A stretch of DNA of 64,000 nt from NCBI GenBank assembly GCA_016192455.1, contig JACPUC010000007.1, positions 194,720 through 258,719 of the forward strand, read 5' to 3'. Shown here piece after piece: positions 1 through 9,548 of the stretch. This stretch comes from Candidatus Tectimicrobiota bacterium. Lineage in GTDB: Bacteria > JACPUC01. Made by a program: the position numbers and the translations under genes. Each line of letters opens with the position of its first letter. Position 1 is the stretch's first letter. The notes beneath the pieces were generated by a model. It was not told the origin of the DNA and did no database searches. It saw only the letters and a program-made list of their open reading frames with translations.

Positions 1-243
1 GAAGTACACCGCCCAACCGGTCAAGGCGCCGCCCAGCATGCCCCACAGCGCTCCCGCCAGGTTCAGGTTCCGGTGCGGTTGCCCCGAAGAAAGCACCATG
101 TAGAGGACCACGCTGAAGTAGCCGACGTACCCCATCAGGAAGACCGACTTCGCGGTGATATGCTCCACCGCGAGCTTCCCGACGATTCCCCACAACCCCC
201 AGAAGAGGATCACCAGCAAGCTGTAGAGAAGCCAGGTTTCCAT
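1..243 (-). CDS. EamA/DMT-family transporter, N-terminal part (runs off the window)
   Basis: The minus strand encodes 81 codons from an ATG at 243 to the window edge. A strong Shine-Dalgarno (AGGAGAGGTGAAT) lies directly upstream. The start METWLLYSLLVILFWGLWG, a following GKLA and several hydrophobic helices resemble the first half of small EamA/DMT-type inner-membrane permeases. About three membrane segments are visible. The 3' end lies outside the window, so length, substrate and partners cannot be judged. It reads in the same direction as the genes that follow, but about 400 bases separate it from the next one, so a shared transcript is unlikely. Confidence 0.6.
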   Translation of the reverse strand, partial: METWLLYSLLVILFWGLWGIVGKLAVEHITAKSVFLMGYVGYFSVVLYMVLSSGQPHRNLNLAGALWGMLGGALTGWAVYF

Positions 244-647
244 ATTCACCTCTCCTGCGTCCCGGCTTGCGTCTGCTCGAAGCACGCGAGTTCGCGCGCG
301 CGGCCTGCCCCAGCAATGGAGCTGGAACGATAGCGCGACCAAACCGTCGCCCCCCTCAAATCCACATCACGTCTCTCCCATCAGAGCTGCCCGCCGATGC
401 GCCAACGGCAGCGCTCCCAACCTTTTTCCGGACCTAGCGCGCAAAGAGACGGAGCCGAGAGGGCTTCTGGAGTGCCCAAGGCGAGTGGCCGCGGAATCGC
501 CGCCGGGCGCAGAAGCAGACAGGCCGACCCGTGGCCCGGATCGGCCTGCCCGCGCTGCGCTGGAGCTTTGTTCTCCTGCGTCGCCGTGCCGGCGCGGGAA
601 CGGCGTGGTGGAACTCTCATCCCCGCCCCAACGTGGCCGCCGCCTGT
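244..647. other. Intergenic stretch, 404 bases
   Basis: No convincing gene is seen; the open frames are short and overlap GC-rich shadows. It holds the hairpin at 520-548 and, presumably, the promoter of the transporter gene that begins at 243. I could not find clear -35/-10 elements. Confidence 0.4.
520..548 (-). terminator. Candidate terminator of the large Ig-repeat gene
   Basis: CAGGCCGA at 520-527 pairs perfectly with TCGGCCTG at 541-548 across a 13-base loop. It lies 100 bases past the stop codon at 648. On the minus strand the hairpin is followed by a weakly T-rich stretch and not by a proper T-run, so Rho-independent action is only plausible. Confidence 0.35.
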
Positions 648-3600
648 TTACTGCAGGGTGATCACCCGCGAAGCGACAGCGAGCTGGTTGGCGCGGACCA
701 GCGGGTCGGTGCCCGGCGGAGTGATGACGCTCACCACGTTGAACTGCCCCCGCACCGGCAGTGGCGCCGGCAAAGGGATGGCAATCACCGGAAGGGAGAC
801 ACCGGCGGGGTTGAGGAGCGTGCCGCCACCGCGATACACCGAGAGCACCCCGATCTCCCCGGCGACATTCACGTCGGTGAAGAGGGCGAAGAAGTTATCG
901 GGGAAGATGATGGCGGCATAGACGTCGACGACTCCCTCGCCGCTCACCTGCAGGTTCACCCGCAGAAAGTCACCGCCGGTGAAGCTGTTCGCATCGTTCG
1001 CGGTGGTGATGCTGACCTGCGCATTGCCGAGCACCTCTACCTCGGTCTGGGCGCTGTTACCGGCTGCATCGGTCACGGTGACAAAGTAGGAGCCGCGCAG
1101 GCTGGCGGCGGTGTGCTGGACCGTCGCCCCGGCTGTGGCGCTGAGGTTGCCGGCGTCGGCCTGCCACGAGTAAGGCGACACGCCGCCGGCGACGTTGAAA
1201 CGCACCGTCTCGCCGGCCGCCAGGGTGGCCCGCCGCGGCGTCGGCCGGGGGACCTCGCTGACGGTGACGACCGCCACCCCGGTGCTGCCCGCGGTATCGG
1301 TGACCACGAGGTTCGCCGTTCCGGTCACCGTCGGAGCTGTGTAGGTGATGCGCGCCCCGGTGGTGGGGCTTACGCTGCCGGCGGTTGCCGACCAGACAAA
1401 GGAGCCGGAGCCGCCGGCGGCAAAGAAGGAGGCGGTGTCGTTCGTCGCCACCACCGCCTGCGCGGGCGAGATGCGGATGCGCGAGTTCACGTTGATGTTG
1501 ATGATCGCCTGATTGCCGGCGTTATCCGCCACCCCGACGTTGAAGACGCCGGCCAGGGAGGGGGCGGTGTAGGTGATCGCCACATTCTCGGCGCTGGTGG
1601 TGGCGCTCAACTCGCCGCGCTCGGCGGTCCAAGTGTACGGCGGGGTGCCGCTGAGCGCGCGCAGCTCGCCGCTGCCGCCGAGATCAAGGCGCAGCACGGC
1701 GGGGCTCACCCGGATCGTGCCGCTGGCCACGCTCACCTGGCCGAAGGCGCTGTTGCCGGCGGAGTCGGTGACGATGACCGTCTGGTTGCTGATCTGGGCC
1801 GGGGCGGTGAACGTCGTCGTCTCGCCGGTGATGGGACTGACCTGGCCGGCGGAGGCGGTATAGAAGTAGGTCCCCGTGCCCCCACTGGCGGTGAACGTAG
1901 CAGTCGCCCGCGGCTGCACGTTCGCGGTCTGCGGCGTGAGCGCCAGCGGTTGCGTGACGTTGATCGCCGCCATCACCTCGCTGCCGCTCGAATCCCGCAA
2001 CCGCACGCTGTCGCGCCCAGCCACCCCGGCCGCCGTGTAGGTCGTCTCCGTTCCGGAGGTCGGCTCAACGGTTCCGGTTCCCGCCGACCAGGTGTAGGGC
2101 GGTGAACCACCGATCGCCGTGAAGGTCGCCGTGCCCGCAAATGGCAGCGTGGCCGATGCCGGCGTCAACACCAGGGGACGGGACACCTCGACCTTCGCGG
2201 TCACGATTCCGCCCGCGGTGTCGGAGAGGATCACGAAGTGCGTGCCGGCGACCCCCGGGGCGGTCAGGACGGTGCTGGGACCGGTGAGACTGCTGAGATC
2301 GCCGGAGGTGACCTCCCAGCGGTAGGTACCGGTGCCTCCCGCCGCTTGGAAGGTCTGCATCCCACCGGCGGTGAGCCGGGCGCTCTGCGGCGTCAGGCTG
2401 AGCGGGGTCAGCACCGGCGGCTGCTCGGGCAAACGGGGGAAGAGGACGAAGTCCACCGTGCGGGTCTGCCCCGCTTCGGCCTGCACGCCGTCACGGCGCA
2501 CCTCCACGAACGGGATGAGCCCCGGCTTCGGCACGCCGCTCGGGGCGCTGGCCTCGGCGCTGAATGTCCCCGGCACCACGAAGCGCGAGCTCACCACCAG
2601 CCGGTAAGTCCCCGGCTCGGTCTCGAAGGCGTACGTGCCGCTGCCGAACGTAGTTGCGGCATCGATCCGGGCGCCCTGGAGGTTCTCCAGCGTCACCTCC
2701 GCCCCGGGCAGCGGCGCGCCGCCGGCGGTTACGCGCCCGACGATGCGCGCCGGCGCCTGGAAGAGGTTCAGGTGCGGCCAGCTCGCGGTCTGCCCCCGCG
2801 CGTCGGTCACGTCGATGCGCATCGCTTCGGGAAAGAACTCCCCCGCCGACGCCGGCAGCGACAAGCCCGGCAAGCCCGTGAGCTGCGCCGTAAAGACGCC
2901 GTCGCCATCCTCATCCGTCAGCGTGGCGAATGGGCCCGGGGCCGCCGTAGCGGTCACCTGCAGGGGTGGCGTGCCGCCGCGCACCGTGGCCTGCAGGGTG
3001 ATCGCGCCTCCCGTGAGCGAGAAGGTGAACGGCGACAGCCCCCACCCCGCCCGCAGGATGATGGGTCGCTCGCTCTCGATGGTCGGCGCCGGCAACTGCA
3101 CGACCATCGGCGCCGGCGGTTGACGCTCCAGGAGGTTCAACGAGGGCCAGGTGGAACGGTTTCCAACGCGGTCCGTGACCACGATCTTGAACCCCGGCAG
3201 GGGGTTCTCCCCCGCTTGCAGCGTTGTCGGCAAGGTGCTGAGCTGGGCGTCGAAGATGCCGTCTCCGTCACCGTCCCGAAGCTGGGCGAACGCCCGCTCG
3301 ACCGTCAGGCCAAACGGCGTCGGGACGAGGGTGAAGGCTTCCACCAGGAGCGGCGGTTCGCCCCCGATGATGCTCGCCTGCAGCGTCAAGCGTCCCCCTT
3401 CGTTGAGGTCGAAGTCCTTGGGCGAGGTGCCCCAACCCGCCTCCAGGATGACCGGCAGGTTCGGGAACGAGCGCGTCAGACTGAAATCGACCGTCGTGGT
3501 CGCTCCCTCCATCACCGCCACCTGGGTCTGCATGGCGGCCTGAAAGTTTCCCGCCGTCACGCTCACCGTGTAGCTGCCTACCGGCACGCGCTCGATGGTG

Positions 3601-5252
3601 TAGGAGCCTGCCGCGCTGGTGGTGGCGCTGAAGCCCGCCACGTCCAGGCTGACCGCCGCCCCCTGCACCGCCGTGGCGTCATCGCTCGCCACCACCCGGC
3701 CGCTGATGGTTCCCGTGGCCCGATCGAGGGTCAGGTTCGCCTGCGCGGTTTGCTGGCTCGCCACCGTGATGTCGGCGAGCCTGGCGGTGACAAAACCCTC
3801 GGCGCTCGCCTGCACCGTGTAGGTCGCCGCCGGCACATTGCTCAGGGTGAAGGTCCCATCGGCGGCGGTCGTTGCCGACTGGGTTGCGGGATCGGTTGTT
3901 ACCGTCGCGTTGGCAATGGGATCGCCGGTGGCGCGGTTTCGGACCGTGCCGCTGATGATCCCGGCCAAAGCCGAGAGCGTGATATTGGCGGTCGCCGGTT
4001 CGCCGGCGACGACCCGCACCCCGGTGACCTGGCCGAGACCAAACCCCGCCGCCTGCGCCCGCACCGTGAAGGTGCCTGGGCTGAGCCCCGTCAGGCTGAA
4101 GGTGCCATCCGTGCCGGAGGTGGCCTGGATGCTTGCCGGCACGGTGGTGATGGTCGCCCCGGCGACCGGCCGGCCGGCGCTCGTGGTGATCGTGCCCCTG
4201 ATCGTCCCTCCGGCGCTGACGGTAAAGGAGCCAGCCGTCACCGGGGGAACGAACGACGTCGGTTGGCGGTTGGTATCACCACCTGGGAAAATCTCGAACC
4301 TTGCGATCGACATGGTCACGGGCGTTTGTGCCGCAAGGGCCGTCGCATTGACATTGAAGGTAAGCGTTGCGAGCACGCCGCCGGCCGCGACCCGGGCGCC
4401 GGTGGCCGTGGCGCAGTTCACGAAAATCCGCCCGGCAAGCTCGAGGTTCGACACGCCGCCGCAGCCTTGGGGTCGCGTGGCGTCCGTGGCGGTTAAGGCC
4501 GTGGCGTCGTACGTCACCGTGAGTTCAAAGCTGGCGATGGTGAGGGTTTCGTTCTCCAGCGTCACGGGCACGGTCACCCGGCTTTGCCCCGGCACGCCGG
4601 ACCCGGTGCCGACGCTGATGCGGGCGGTGCTCACGTTCACCGTCGCGGCGGCGGATTGCTGGGCGCTGTTGGTGGCGGTGATCGTGACCGTCTGCGCGGT
4701 CGTGGGAGCCGTATAGGTGGTGAGACCGTCGCTGGAAGCCGTTGGGGAGAACGAGCCAACCCCCGCCGGGGTGGTGCTGAAGATGTACGGCGGGCTGGGG
4801 AGGCGCGCCTGGAACTGCTGCGTGCCGCCGGGGGCGATGGTGACGTTGGTGGGCGAGATGCCGGCGGTGATCGTGAGTTCCACGGTCGTGCTGGAGAGCG
4901 TTACGAACGTTGACGTTGGATCATCGAATCGCTTATCTGCAATGAGCAGCCTCACGACGGGGTTTGTCGGTACTTGCGAACCGGCGGTGTAAGTCACCTG
5001 CGTGACGCCCGATCCGCCGGTACATGTGCCGCCGCTGATGCCAGGGCCGGTAAATTGAGGAGTGCATTCGAGAAATTCACCGGCAGTGTTGGCGATGGGA
5101 ATATCGATCGTTTCGAAGACCGTGAGCGTTGTCTTCGGCGGGGTTGCCGTAATCTGCGCCGCGGCAGGTCCGGCCAGCAGTCCCAGCGAGAGAATCAGGA
5201 TACTCACGAGCATCGCACGACGCAGGATGCTGCGTCCCGTTCTGTGCCTCAT
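648..5252 (-). CDS. Large secreted protein: cohesin-like, carboxypeptidase-regulatory-like and Ig-like repeat domains
   Basis: A 1534-residue exported protein. The ATG at 5252 was chosen because GAGGGAAG precedes it and a signal peptide follows (MRHRTGRSILRRAMLVSILI, then a hydrophobic run ending near AAAQ33). In order: an Ig-like segment (about 34-205), a cohesin-like beta domain (about 211-346), three carboxypeptidase-regulatory-like repeats (about 350-594), and two related segments of about 110 residues carrying DGDGDG or DEDGDG, possibly calcium-binding (about 597-810). Then come a fourth regulatory-like domain, six Ig-like repeats with the GG-x-PPY/GTY-xW and T-xP-x-AG signatures, and a C-terminal domain of about 115 residues. 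No sortase, PEP-CTERM or beta-barrel anchor is visible. The repeats and C-terminal domain match the neighbouring gene module by module. The role is probably surface or extracellular binding; the ligand is unknown. Confidence 0.8.
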   Translation of the reverse strand: MRHRTGRSILRRAMLVSILILSLGLLAGPAAAQITATPPKTTLTVFETIDIPIANTAGEFLECTPQFTGPGISGGTCTGGSGVTQVTYTAGSQVPTNPVVRLLIADKRFDDPTSTFVTLSSTTVELTITAGISPTNVTIAPGGTQQFQARLPSPPYIFSTTPAGVGSFSPTASSDGLTTYTAPTTAQTVTITATNSAQQSAAATVNVSTARISVGTGSGVPGQSRVTVPVTLENETLTIASFELTVTYDATALTATDATRPQGCGGVSNLELAGRIFVNCATATGARVAAGGVLATLTFNVNATALAAQTPVTMSIARFEIFPGGDTNRQPTSFVPPVTAGSFTVSAGGTIRGTITTSAGRPVAGATITTVPASIQATSGTDGTFSLTGLSPGTFTVRAQAAGFGLGQVTGVRVVAGEPATANITLSALAGIISGTVRNRATGDPIANATVTTDPATQSATTAADGTFTLSNVPAATYTVQASAEGFVTARLADITVASQQTAQANLTLDRATGTISGRVVASDDATAVQGAAVSLDVAGFSATTSAAGSYTIERVPVGSYTVSVTAGNFQAAMQTQVAVMEGATTTVDFSLTRSFPNLPVILEAGWGTSPKDFDLNEGGRLTLQASIIGGEPPLLVEAFTLVPTPFGLTVERAFAQLRDGDGDGIFDAQLSTLPTTLQAGENPLPGFKIVVTDRVGNRSTWPSLNLLERQPPAPMVVQLPAPTIESERPIILRAGWGLSPFTFSLTGGAITLQATVRGGTPPLQVTATAAPGPFATLTDEDGDGVFTAQLTGLPGLSLPASAGEFFPEAMRIDVTDARGQTASWPHLNLFQAPARIVGRVTAGGAPLPGAEVTLENLQGARIDAATTFGSGTYAFETEPGTYRLVVSSRFVVPGTFSAEASAPSGVPKPGLIPFVEVRRDGVQAEAGQTRTVDFVLFPRLPEQPPVLTPLSLTPQSARLTAGGMQTFQAAGGTGTYRWEVTSGDLSSLTGPSTVLTAPGVAGTHFVILSDTAGGIVTAKVEVSRPLVLTPASATLPFAGTATFTAIGGSPPYTWSAGTGTVEPTSGTETTYTAAGVAGRDSVRLRDSSGSEVMAAINVTQPLALTPQTANVQPRATATFTASGGTGTYFYTASAGQVSPITGETTTFTAPAQISNQTVIVTDSAGNSAFGQVSVASGTIRVSPAVLRLDLGGSGELRALSGTPPYTWTAERGELSATTSAENVAITYTAPSLAGVFNVGVADNAGNQAIININVNSRIRISPAQAVVATNDTASFFAAGGSGSFVWSATAGSVSPTTGARITYTAPTVTGTANLVVTDTAGSTGVAVVTVSEVPRPTPRRATLAAGETVRFNVAGGVSPYSWQADAGNLSATAGATVQHTAASLRGSYFVTVTDAAGNSAQTEVEVLGNAQVSITTANDANSFTGGDFLRVNLQVSGEGVVDVYAAIIFPDNFFALFTDVNVAGEIGVLSVYRGGGTLLNPAGVSLPVIAIPLPAPLPVRGQFNVVSVITPPGTDPLVRANQLAVASRVITLQ

Positions 5253-5402
5253 ATCGTTCTTCCCTCGCAACACGGAGAGTCGTAGGCCAGGGTGATGGAC
5301 TGTTCCGTGATGGCCTCGACTTTGAGGTGAGGTGATCATGGCCTCAAACCCAGCGGCTTCACCGGCGGCGCCAGGCCGCCGCGGGCCGCAGCCTGTGGCC
5401 CT

Positions 5403-7622
5403 CTAGCGGACGCTCACGGTCCGAGCCCGTAAGGCCAAGTGGTTGATAAACACGAGGGGGTCGGTCCCCGGCGTATTCAATACCGCCACGAAGGTGTACG
5501 CCCCGGCGGGCAGCGCCGGCAGCGGCACCGTCAGGAGGTTCATCGTCTCATCGCTGATCGTGGCGTCGCGCGCGTAAGGCTCGATGGTGTTGAGCGGGCC
5601 AATGAGGTTCGTGCCGGTGATGGGAAGGAAGATGCCGTTCGGCAAGACCATGATGAGAAACTTATCCGCTCTGCCGCGACCGGTCGTCACCACATCCACC
5701 TGCAGCGTCTCCCCTTCCCGGAAGCTCTCCTGGTTCGTCTGCACCTCCACGCTCGCGGAGACCACCTGGACCGTCGCCTGCGCCTGGCTGCCGGCGCGAT
5801 CGGTGATCAAAATGTTGTAGGCGCCGACGAAGCTCGTGGCGCTGTGCTCGTTCGCCACCCCCTCGTCGGTGGTGGTGGCCGCAAGCTCGCCGGCATCCGC
5901 CTGCCAGATGTACGGCGGGCGACCGCCGAACACGGTGAACTCCACCGACTCACCCGCCCCCACCACCGCCGTCGCGGGGGTGAGGCGAGGACGCTGCGCT
6001 ACCTCTATGGTGGCGGTGGCGCTGTTGCCGGCGGTATCCGTGACGATGACATTAGCGGTGCCCGCCACGTTCGGCGCGGTATACATGACGGTTGGCCCGC
6101 TCGTGGGCGCCACCTGGCCGTTGCTCGCTGACCAGATGTACGAGCCGCTGCCGCCGGTCGCCGTGAACTCCTGCGTCCCCTCGAGGGCAACCGACGCCGT
6201 CCCAGGCGTCACCTGCACGTCGAGGTTCACGTTGACGTTGACCACGGCCTCGTTCTCCGAGCTGTCAGAGACCGTGATCGTGAAGATGCCGGCGGTGTCG
6301 GGAGCGGTGAAGGTGGTGCGCTCATTCTCCGTGGTCTGGTTGAGACTCAACGAACCCTGCTGGGCGGACCAAATGTAGGGGGGGGTGCCGCGGAAAGCGA
6401 AGAAGCTCTGGGTAGCGTTGAAGTCGAGGTTGGCGGTGGCGGGGGTCACCCGGATGGCGCCGCGCGCCACGTTGATGGCTGCCGTGATCGAGTTCCCGGC
6501 GCTGTCGGTCACGACCAGCGTCTGGTTGCTGACGAGGCTTGGGGCCGTATACGTGACGGTGGCGCTGCCGGAGGTGGGCGACACGTCTCCCGCCGAGGCG
6601 GTGAAGGAGTACTCACCCGTGCCGCCGCTGACGACGAACTCGGTGCTCGCTCCGAGATCGAGGGTGGCGGAGGTGGGGGAGATCGCCAGCGGCTGGATTA
6701 CCTGCACGGTCGCCTGCGCTTGGTTGCCGGCGGCATCGCTCAGGGTCACGCCCACCTCGCCCGAGGTTGCCGGCGGCGTGAAGGCGCTCGACTCCCCTGA
6801 GGTGTCGCTCAGGGTTCCCGCGTCAGCCTGCCAGGCGTAAGGTTGAACGCCACCGAGGCCGCGGAAGCGCTGCGACCCTCCGAACGGCAGGGTGGCCGTG
6901 GCGGGGGTAACGGCGAGAGGGTTCGAGACCAGGACGGAAGCGGTGCGCACGTTGCCGGCGGTGTCGCTGAGGATGACGAGGTGATTCCCCGCCACGTTCG
7001 GCGCGGTGTACACCATGAGCGGCCCGATGGTCGAGCTCTGCGAGCCGGTCGTCACTTCCCAGAAGTAGGAGCCGGTTCCCCCCGAGGCGTTGAACGCCTG
7101 GGTGCCGCCGGTCGGCAGAATGGCGCGCCGCGGCAGGATGGCGAGCGGCACCGGCGGGGGCACATCGCCGCCGGCCAGAATCGGCGTCAGGGCCACTTCC
7201 AGGAGCGTCGTTTCGCCCTCCACCACCTCCACCCCCACGAACTCCGCGGAGAGGAAGAAGGCGATGCCCTCCTCGGCAACGCTCTCCCTTTGTGATGCCG
7301 TCACTCGGTAGCTCCCGGCAGCGAGCTCGAGCTCGAAGGCCCCGTCAGCACCGGTAATGACGGTGATTCCGCTGGGCTCGACGGCAACAGTCACCCCCCC
7401 AATCCCCACCAGGGTGAGGGAGTTCACCACCGTCCCAACGAGGAGTGTGCGCCCCCCGCCGGCGGGCGGAGTCTCCTCCTGGGCCAGGGCCGCCGCCGTG
7501 AGCGACAGGGACGAATCCGGCGCAGCCGCCCGAAACAGCCCAGGCAGGAGCGCCGGCGCCACCAGCAGGGCCGCCAGGAGCACTGCCCCAGCAAAGGCAG
7601 ACGGCGAAGTACGATGAGGCAT
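5403..7622 (-). CDS. Secreted Ig-like repeat protein, paralogue of the adjacent large gene
   Basis: A 739-residue exported protein. The ATG at 7622 follows GGGGAG at good spacing and opens a signal sequence (MPHRTSPSAFAGAVLLAALL, alanine-rich to about 48). One carboxypeptidase-regulatory-like domain (about 55-145) is followed by six Ig-like repeats (about 155-630) and a C-terminal domain that shares TPGTDPLV near its end with the upstream-lying paralogue (NTPGTDPLV here, TPPGTDPLV there). The six repeats are collinear with those of the 648-5252 gene (GTGSYFWEV with GTGTYRWEV, GTPPYIWSA with GTPPYTWTA, and so on). This indicates duplication of the whole array. It is probably co-transcribed with that gene, whose start lies 150 bases further on. 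Function beyond cell-surface or secreted binding cannot be read. Confidence 0.78.
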   Translation of the reverse strand: MPHRTSPSAFAGAVLLAALLVAPALLPGLFRAAAPDSSLSLTAAALAQEETPPAGGGRTLLVGTVVNSLTLVGIGGVTVAVEPSGITVITGADGAFELELAAGSYRVTASQRESVAEEGIAFFLSAEFVGVEVVEGETTLLEVALTPILAGGDVPPPVPLAILPRRAILPTGGTQAFNASGGTGSYFWEVTTGSQSSTIGPLMVYTAPNVAGNHLVILSDTAGNVRTASVLVSNPLAVTPATATLPFGGSQRFRGLGGVQPYAWQADAGTLSDTSGESSAFTPPATSGEVGVTLSDAAGNQAQATVQVIQPLAISPTSATLDLGASTEFVVSGGTGEYSFTASAGDVSPTSGSATVTYTAPSLVSNQTLVVTDSAGNSITAAINVARGAIRVTPATANLDFNATQSFFAFRGTPPYIWSAQQGSLSLNQTTENERTTFTAPDTAGIFTITVSDSSENEAVVNVNVNLDVQVTPGTASVALEGTQEFTATGGSGSYIWSASNGQVAPTSGPTVMYTAPNVAGTANVIVTDTAGNSATATIEVAQRPRLTPATAVVGAGESVEFTVFGGRPPYIWQADAGELAATTTDEGVANEHSATSFVGAYNILITDRAGSQAQATVQVVSASVEVQTNQESFREGETLQVDVVTTGRGRADKFLIMVLPNGIFLPITGTNLIGPLNTIEPYARDATISDETMNLLTVPLPALPAGAYTFVAVLNTPGTDPLVFINHLALRARTVSVR

Positions 7623-8043
7623 CACAGTTACTCTCCCCAAAAGGAGCATGACCGCCGCCCGAGGGCTTCCTCCTGCGGGATTGCTCTGCACGTGGCTCTT
7701 CCGACCACGAGCACAACCGCCGCATAGCGAACAGGGGACGGTGCGAAGGGTGCGTTCACCCTAGCAAAAGACCATCCACGTAGCAACCATATTTACCATT
7801 TTTCATGTCCGAAGTCCGAAAGGGGCGTCCGGTTGCAGCGCCGCATGGCGTTGAGAGGAGAACGGAACAGGCGCGCCTGAGCAGGCCGCGCGCCCTGCTC
7901 ATTCTCATAGGTTTCCCCTCGCTCGGGTCCCCCCTGCCGGCAACCCTGCCTCCCTGTGCGGAGCAGACAGACAGGCACCCCCCCCGGTCATAGCGCCGTT
8001 CCAGGTGCGCGAGGTCGGCGCAGCGCCGCTTCTCCTGAGTCGT
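7623..8043. other. Intergenic region with AT-rich island
   Basis: An AT-rich island at about 7755-7810 stands out in this GC-rich window and probably holds the promoter of the Ig-repeat gene starting at 7622. A weak minus-strand pair, TTGCTA and TAGGGT 17 bases apart, can be drawn. A small GGGTG-CGTT-CACCC hairpin overlaps its -10 side. Neither is strong enough to call as a site. Confidence 0.35.
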
Positions 8044-9136
8044 TCACTCCGGCACGATGACAGCCTTGATGGGATACGTCCCTTCCAGCTTGCCGGCGAT
8101 GGCGAGGATGCACTCTTCGGTCTGCTCGAGTCGATAGCGGTGGGTCACCATCTCCTCGACCGGGTAGCGGCCCTTCTCGAGCAAGTTGCGGGTGGCGAGA
8201 ACCGCCTCCGTCGGCTTGCTCATCGCCCCCACCATGGTCATCTCTTTGAGCACGAACTCGTCCATCGGAAACGGGGTGAGGGTTTGCCGTCCGGTAAGTC
8301 CCGCGCTCACCATCACGCCTTGGGGCTTCGTCAGGCGCATGGAGGTGACGAGCGCCGCGGGGCTGCCGGTGACATCGAGCACCACGTCCGGGAGCTCCCC
8401 CTCCCGTCGTCTCGAGTAGACGTTGCGTCAGGTCCTCGTCTTCCACGTTGATCACCACGTCCGCTCCGAAGCGGCGGGCCAGCTCCAGGCGCCGGGCATC
8501 GCGCCGCAAGCCCGTGGCGATGATGGTCGTGGCGCCCGATTCCCTGGCGCCGACAATGCACGACAGCCCCTGCTGTCCGACGCCCTGCACGAGGACGGTA
8601 TCGCCGATCTTCACCCTGCCCAGCCAGCGGGCCCAGTAGACGCCGTTGGAGATCACCGCGGTGATCATGCAGCCGGCCTCGGGCGAAAGCTTCTCCGAAA
8701 CCGGGTGCACGAGCGATCCCGGCGCCAGGTACATATACTGCGCGAAGGCGCCCCAGAGGTGCGGCGGCTCGGCGCAGCCGTGGCGCACGCCATAGCCTTT
8801 GTTCTCTTTGCAGAAGCGGTAGTTGCCGGCGCGGCAGTTGGCGCACATCAGGCAGCCGACGGAGCCCTCCACGACAACGCGGTCTCCTTCCCTCACCCGC
8901 CAGCGCTTCGCGGCGTTGGCCCCAAGCCTGGCAATGCGTCCGAGAATCTCGTGCCCCATGATGATGGGCAGGGGCGCCATGGCGACGCGACCGTCGTAAA
9001 TTTTGTAGTCAGTGCCGCAGGCCCCGGCCATCTCGATCTTCAGCAGGCCCTCATCGGCGCCGATCTCCGGCAAGGGAAACTCCCTGAGGGCGATGTGATT
9101 GGGCTTTTCAACGACGGCTGCGAGGCAGGTCTCCAT
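8044..9136 (-). pseudogene. Zinc-dependent medium-chain alcohol dehydrogenase, frameshifted
   Basis: The ATG at 9136 follows GGGAG and opens METCLAAVVEKPN. The protein carries the catalytic zinc ligand region AGACGTDY (Cys40), GHE at 62-63, the structural zinc cysteines of GCLMCANC...FC (95, 98, 101, 109) and a Rossmann GVGQQG. Reading continues until a run of five C (plus strand 8397-8401). There the frame is lost, and the rest of the domain (VLDVTGSPAALVTSM to KAVIVPE) continues in another minus frame to a stop at 8044. Removing one base restores TTGGELPDVVLDVTG and a normal-length 363-residue enzyme. A homopolymer run makes a sequencing or assembly error as likely as a true mutation. Substrate unknown; likely a sorbitol/threonine-dehydrogenase-like NAD(P) oxidoreductase. 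Confidence 0.8.
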
Positions 9137-9548
9137 GAGCGTTTCTCCCGTCATCAAGGGCGACGACAGCCCGCGCGCCAAGCGGGATGAGATGAAGGCC
9201 CCAGGCGCAGGCTGCGGCCCGAACAGCGACATCAGCACCGTGCGAAAGCCGCTGGCGCCGCGGCAACGTAAGCCGGTCCCATGCTCGTGTGCACATGGTA
9301 CGCTCGCTGACTCGCCTGCCGCAACTGGCCCCTGCGCCGGTCCTGAGGATGCGGTGGGCTTTCCAGGGCCGGCCGGCCGCTTCCAGGAGAACGCGCCTGA
9401 TCGCGTCACCGCTCCACCCTCCTTTGCGCCCGCCTGGAACTCGGTGCATTCCTGAGATACATTCATGTGGGCGGCCTTGCTTGATGCGGCGGGCCAGCTT
9501 GCGGTGCGGAACGGGGTGCGGGATTCCGCCAGGTTGGAAAGGGAGGTC
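9137..9548. other. Divergent intergenic region, 412 bases
   Basis: Lies between the divergent dehydrogenase (minus) and methyltransferase-fusion (plus) genes, so promoters for both should be here. The only AT-richer patch is near 9450-9475 (TGAGATACATTC). No -35 partner at proper spacing was found, and no SAM or SAH riboswitch core was recognised. Confidence 0.35.

Noticed and set aside
648-2400. Regularly spaced repeats that might suggest a CRISPR or satellite array
   Set aside because: The spacing of about 250 bases corresponds to Ig-like protein repeats in one open frame; the DNA copies are diverged.
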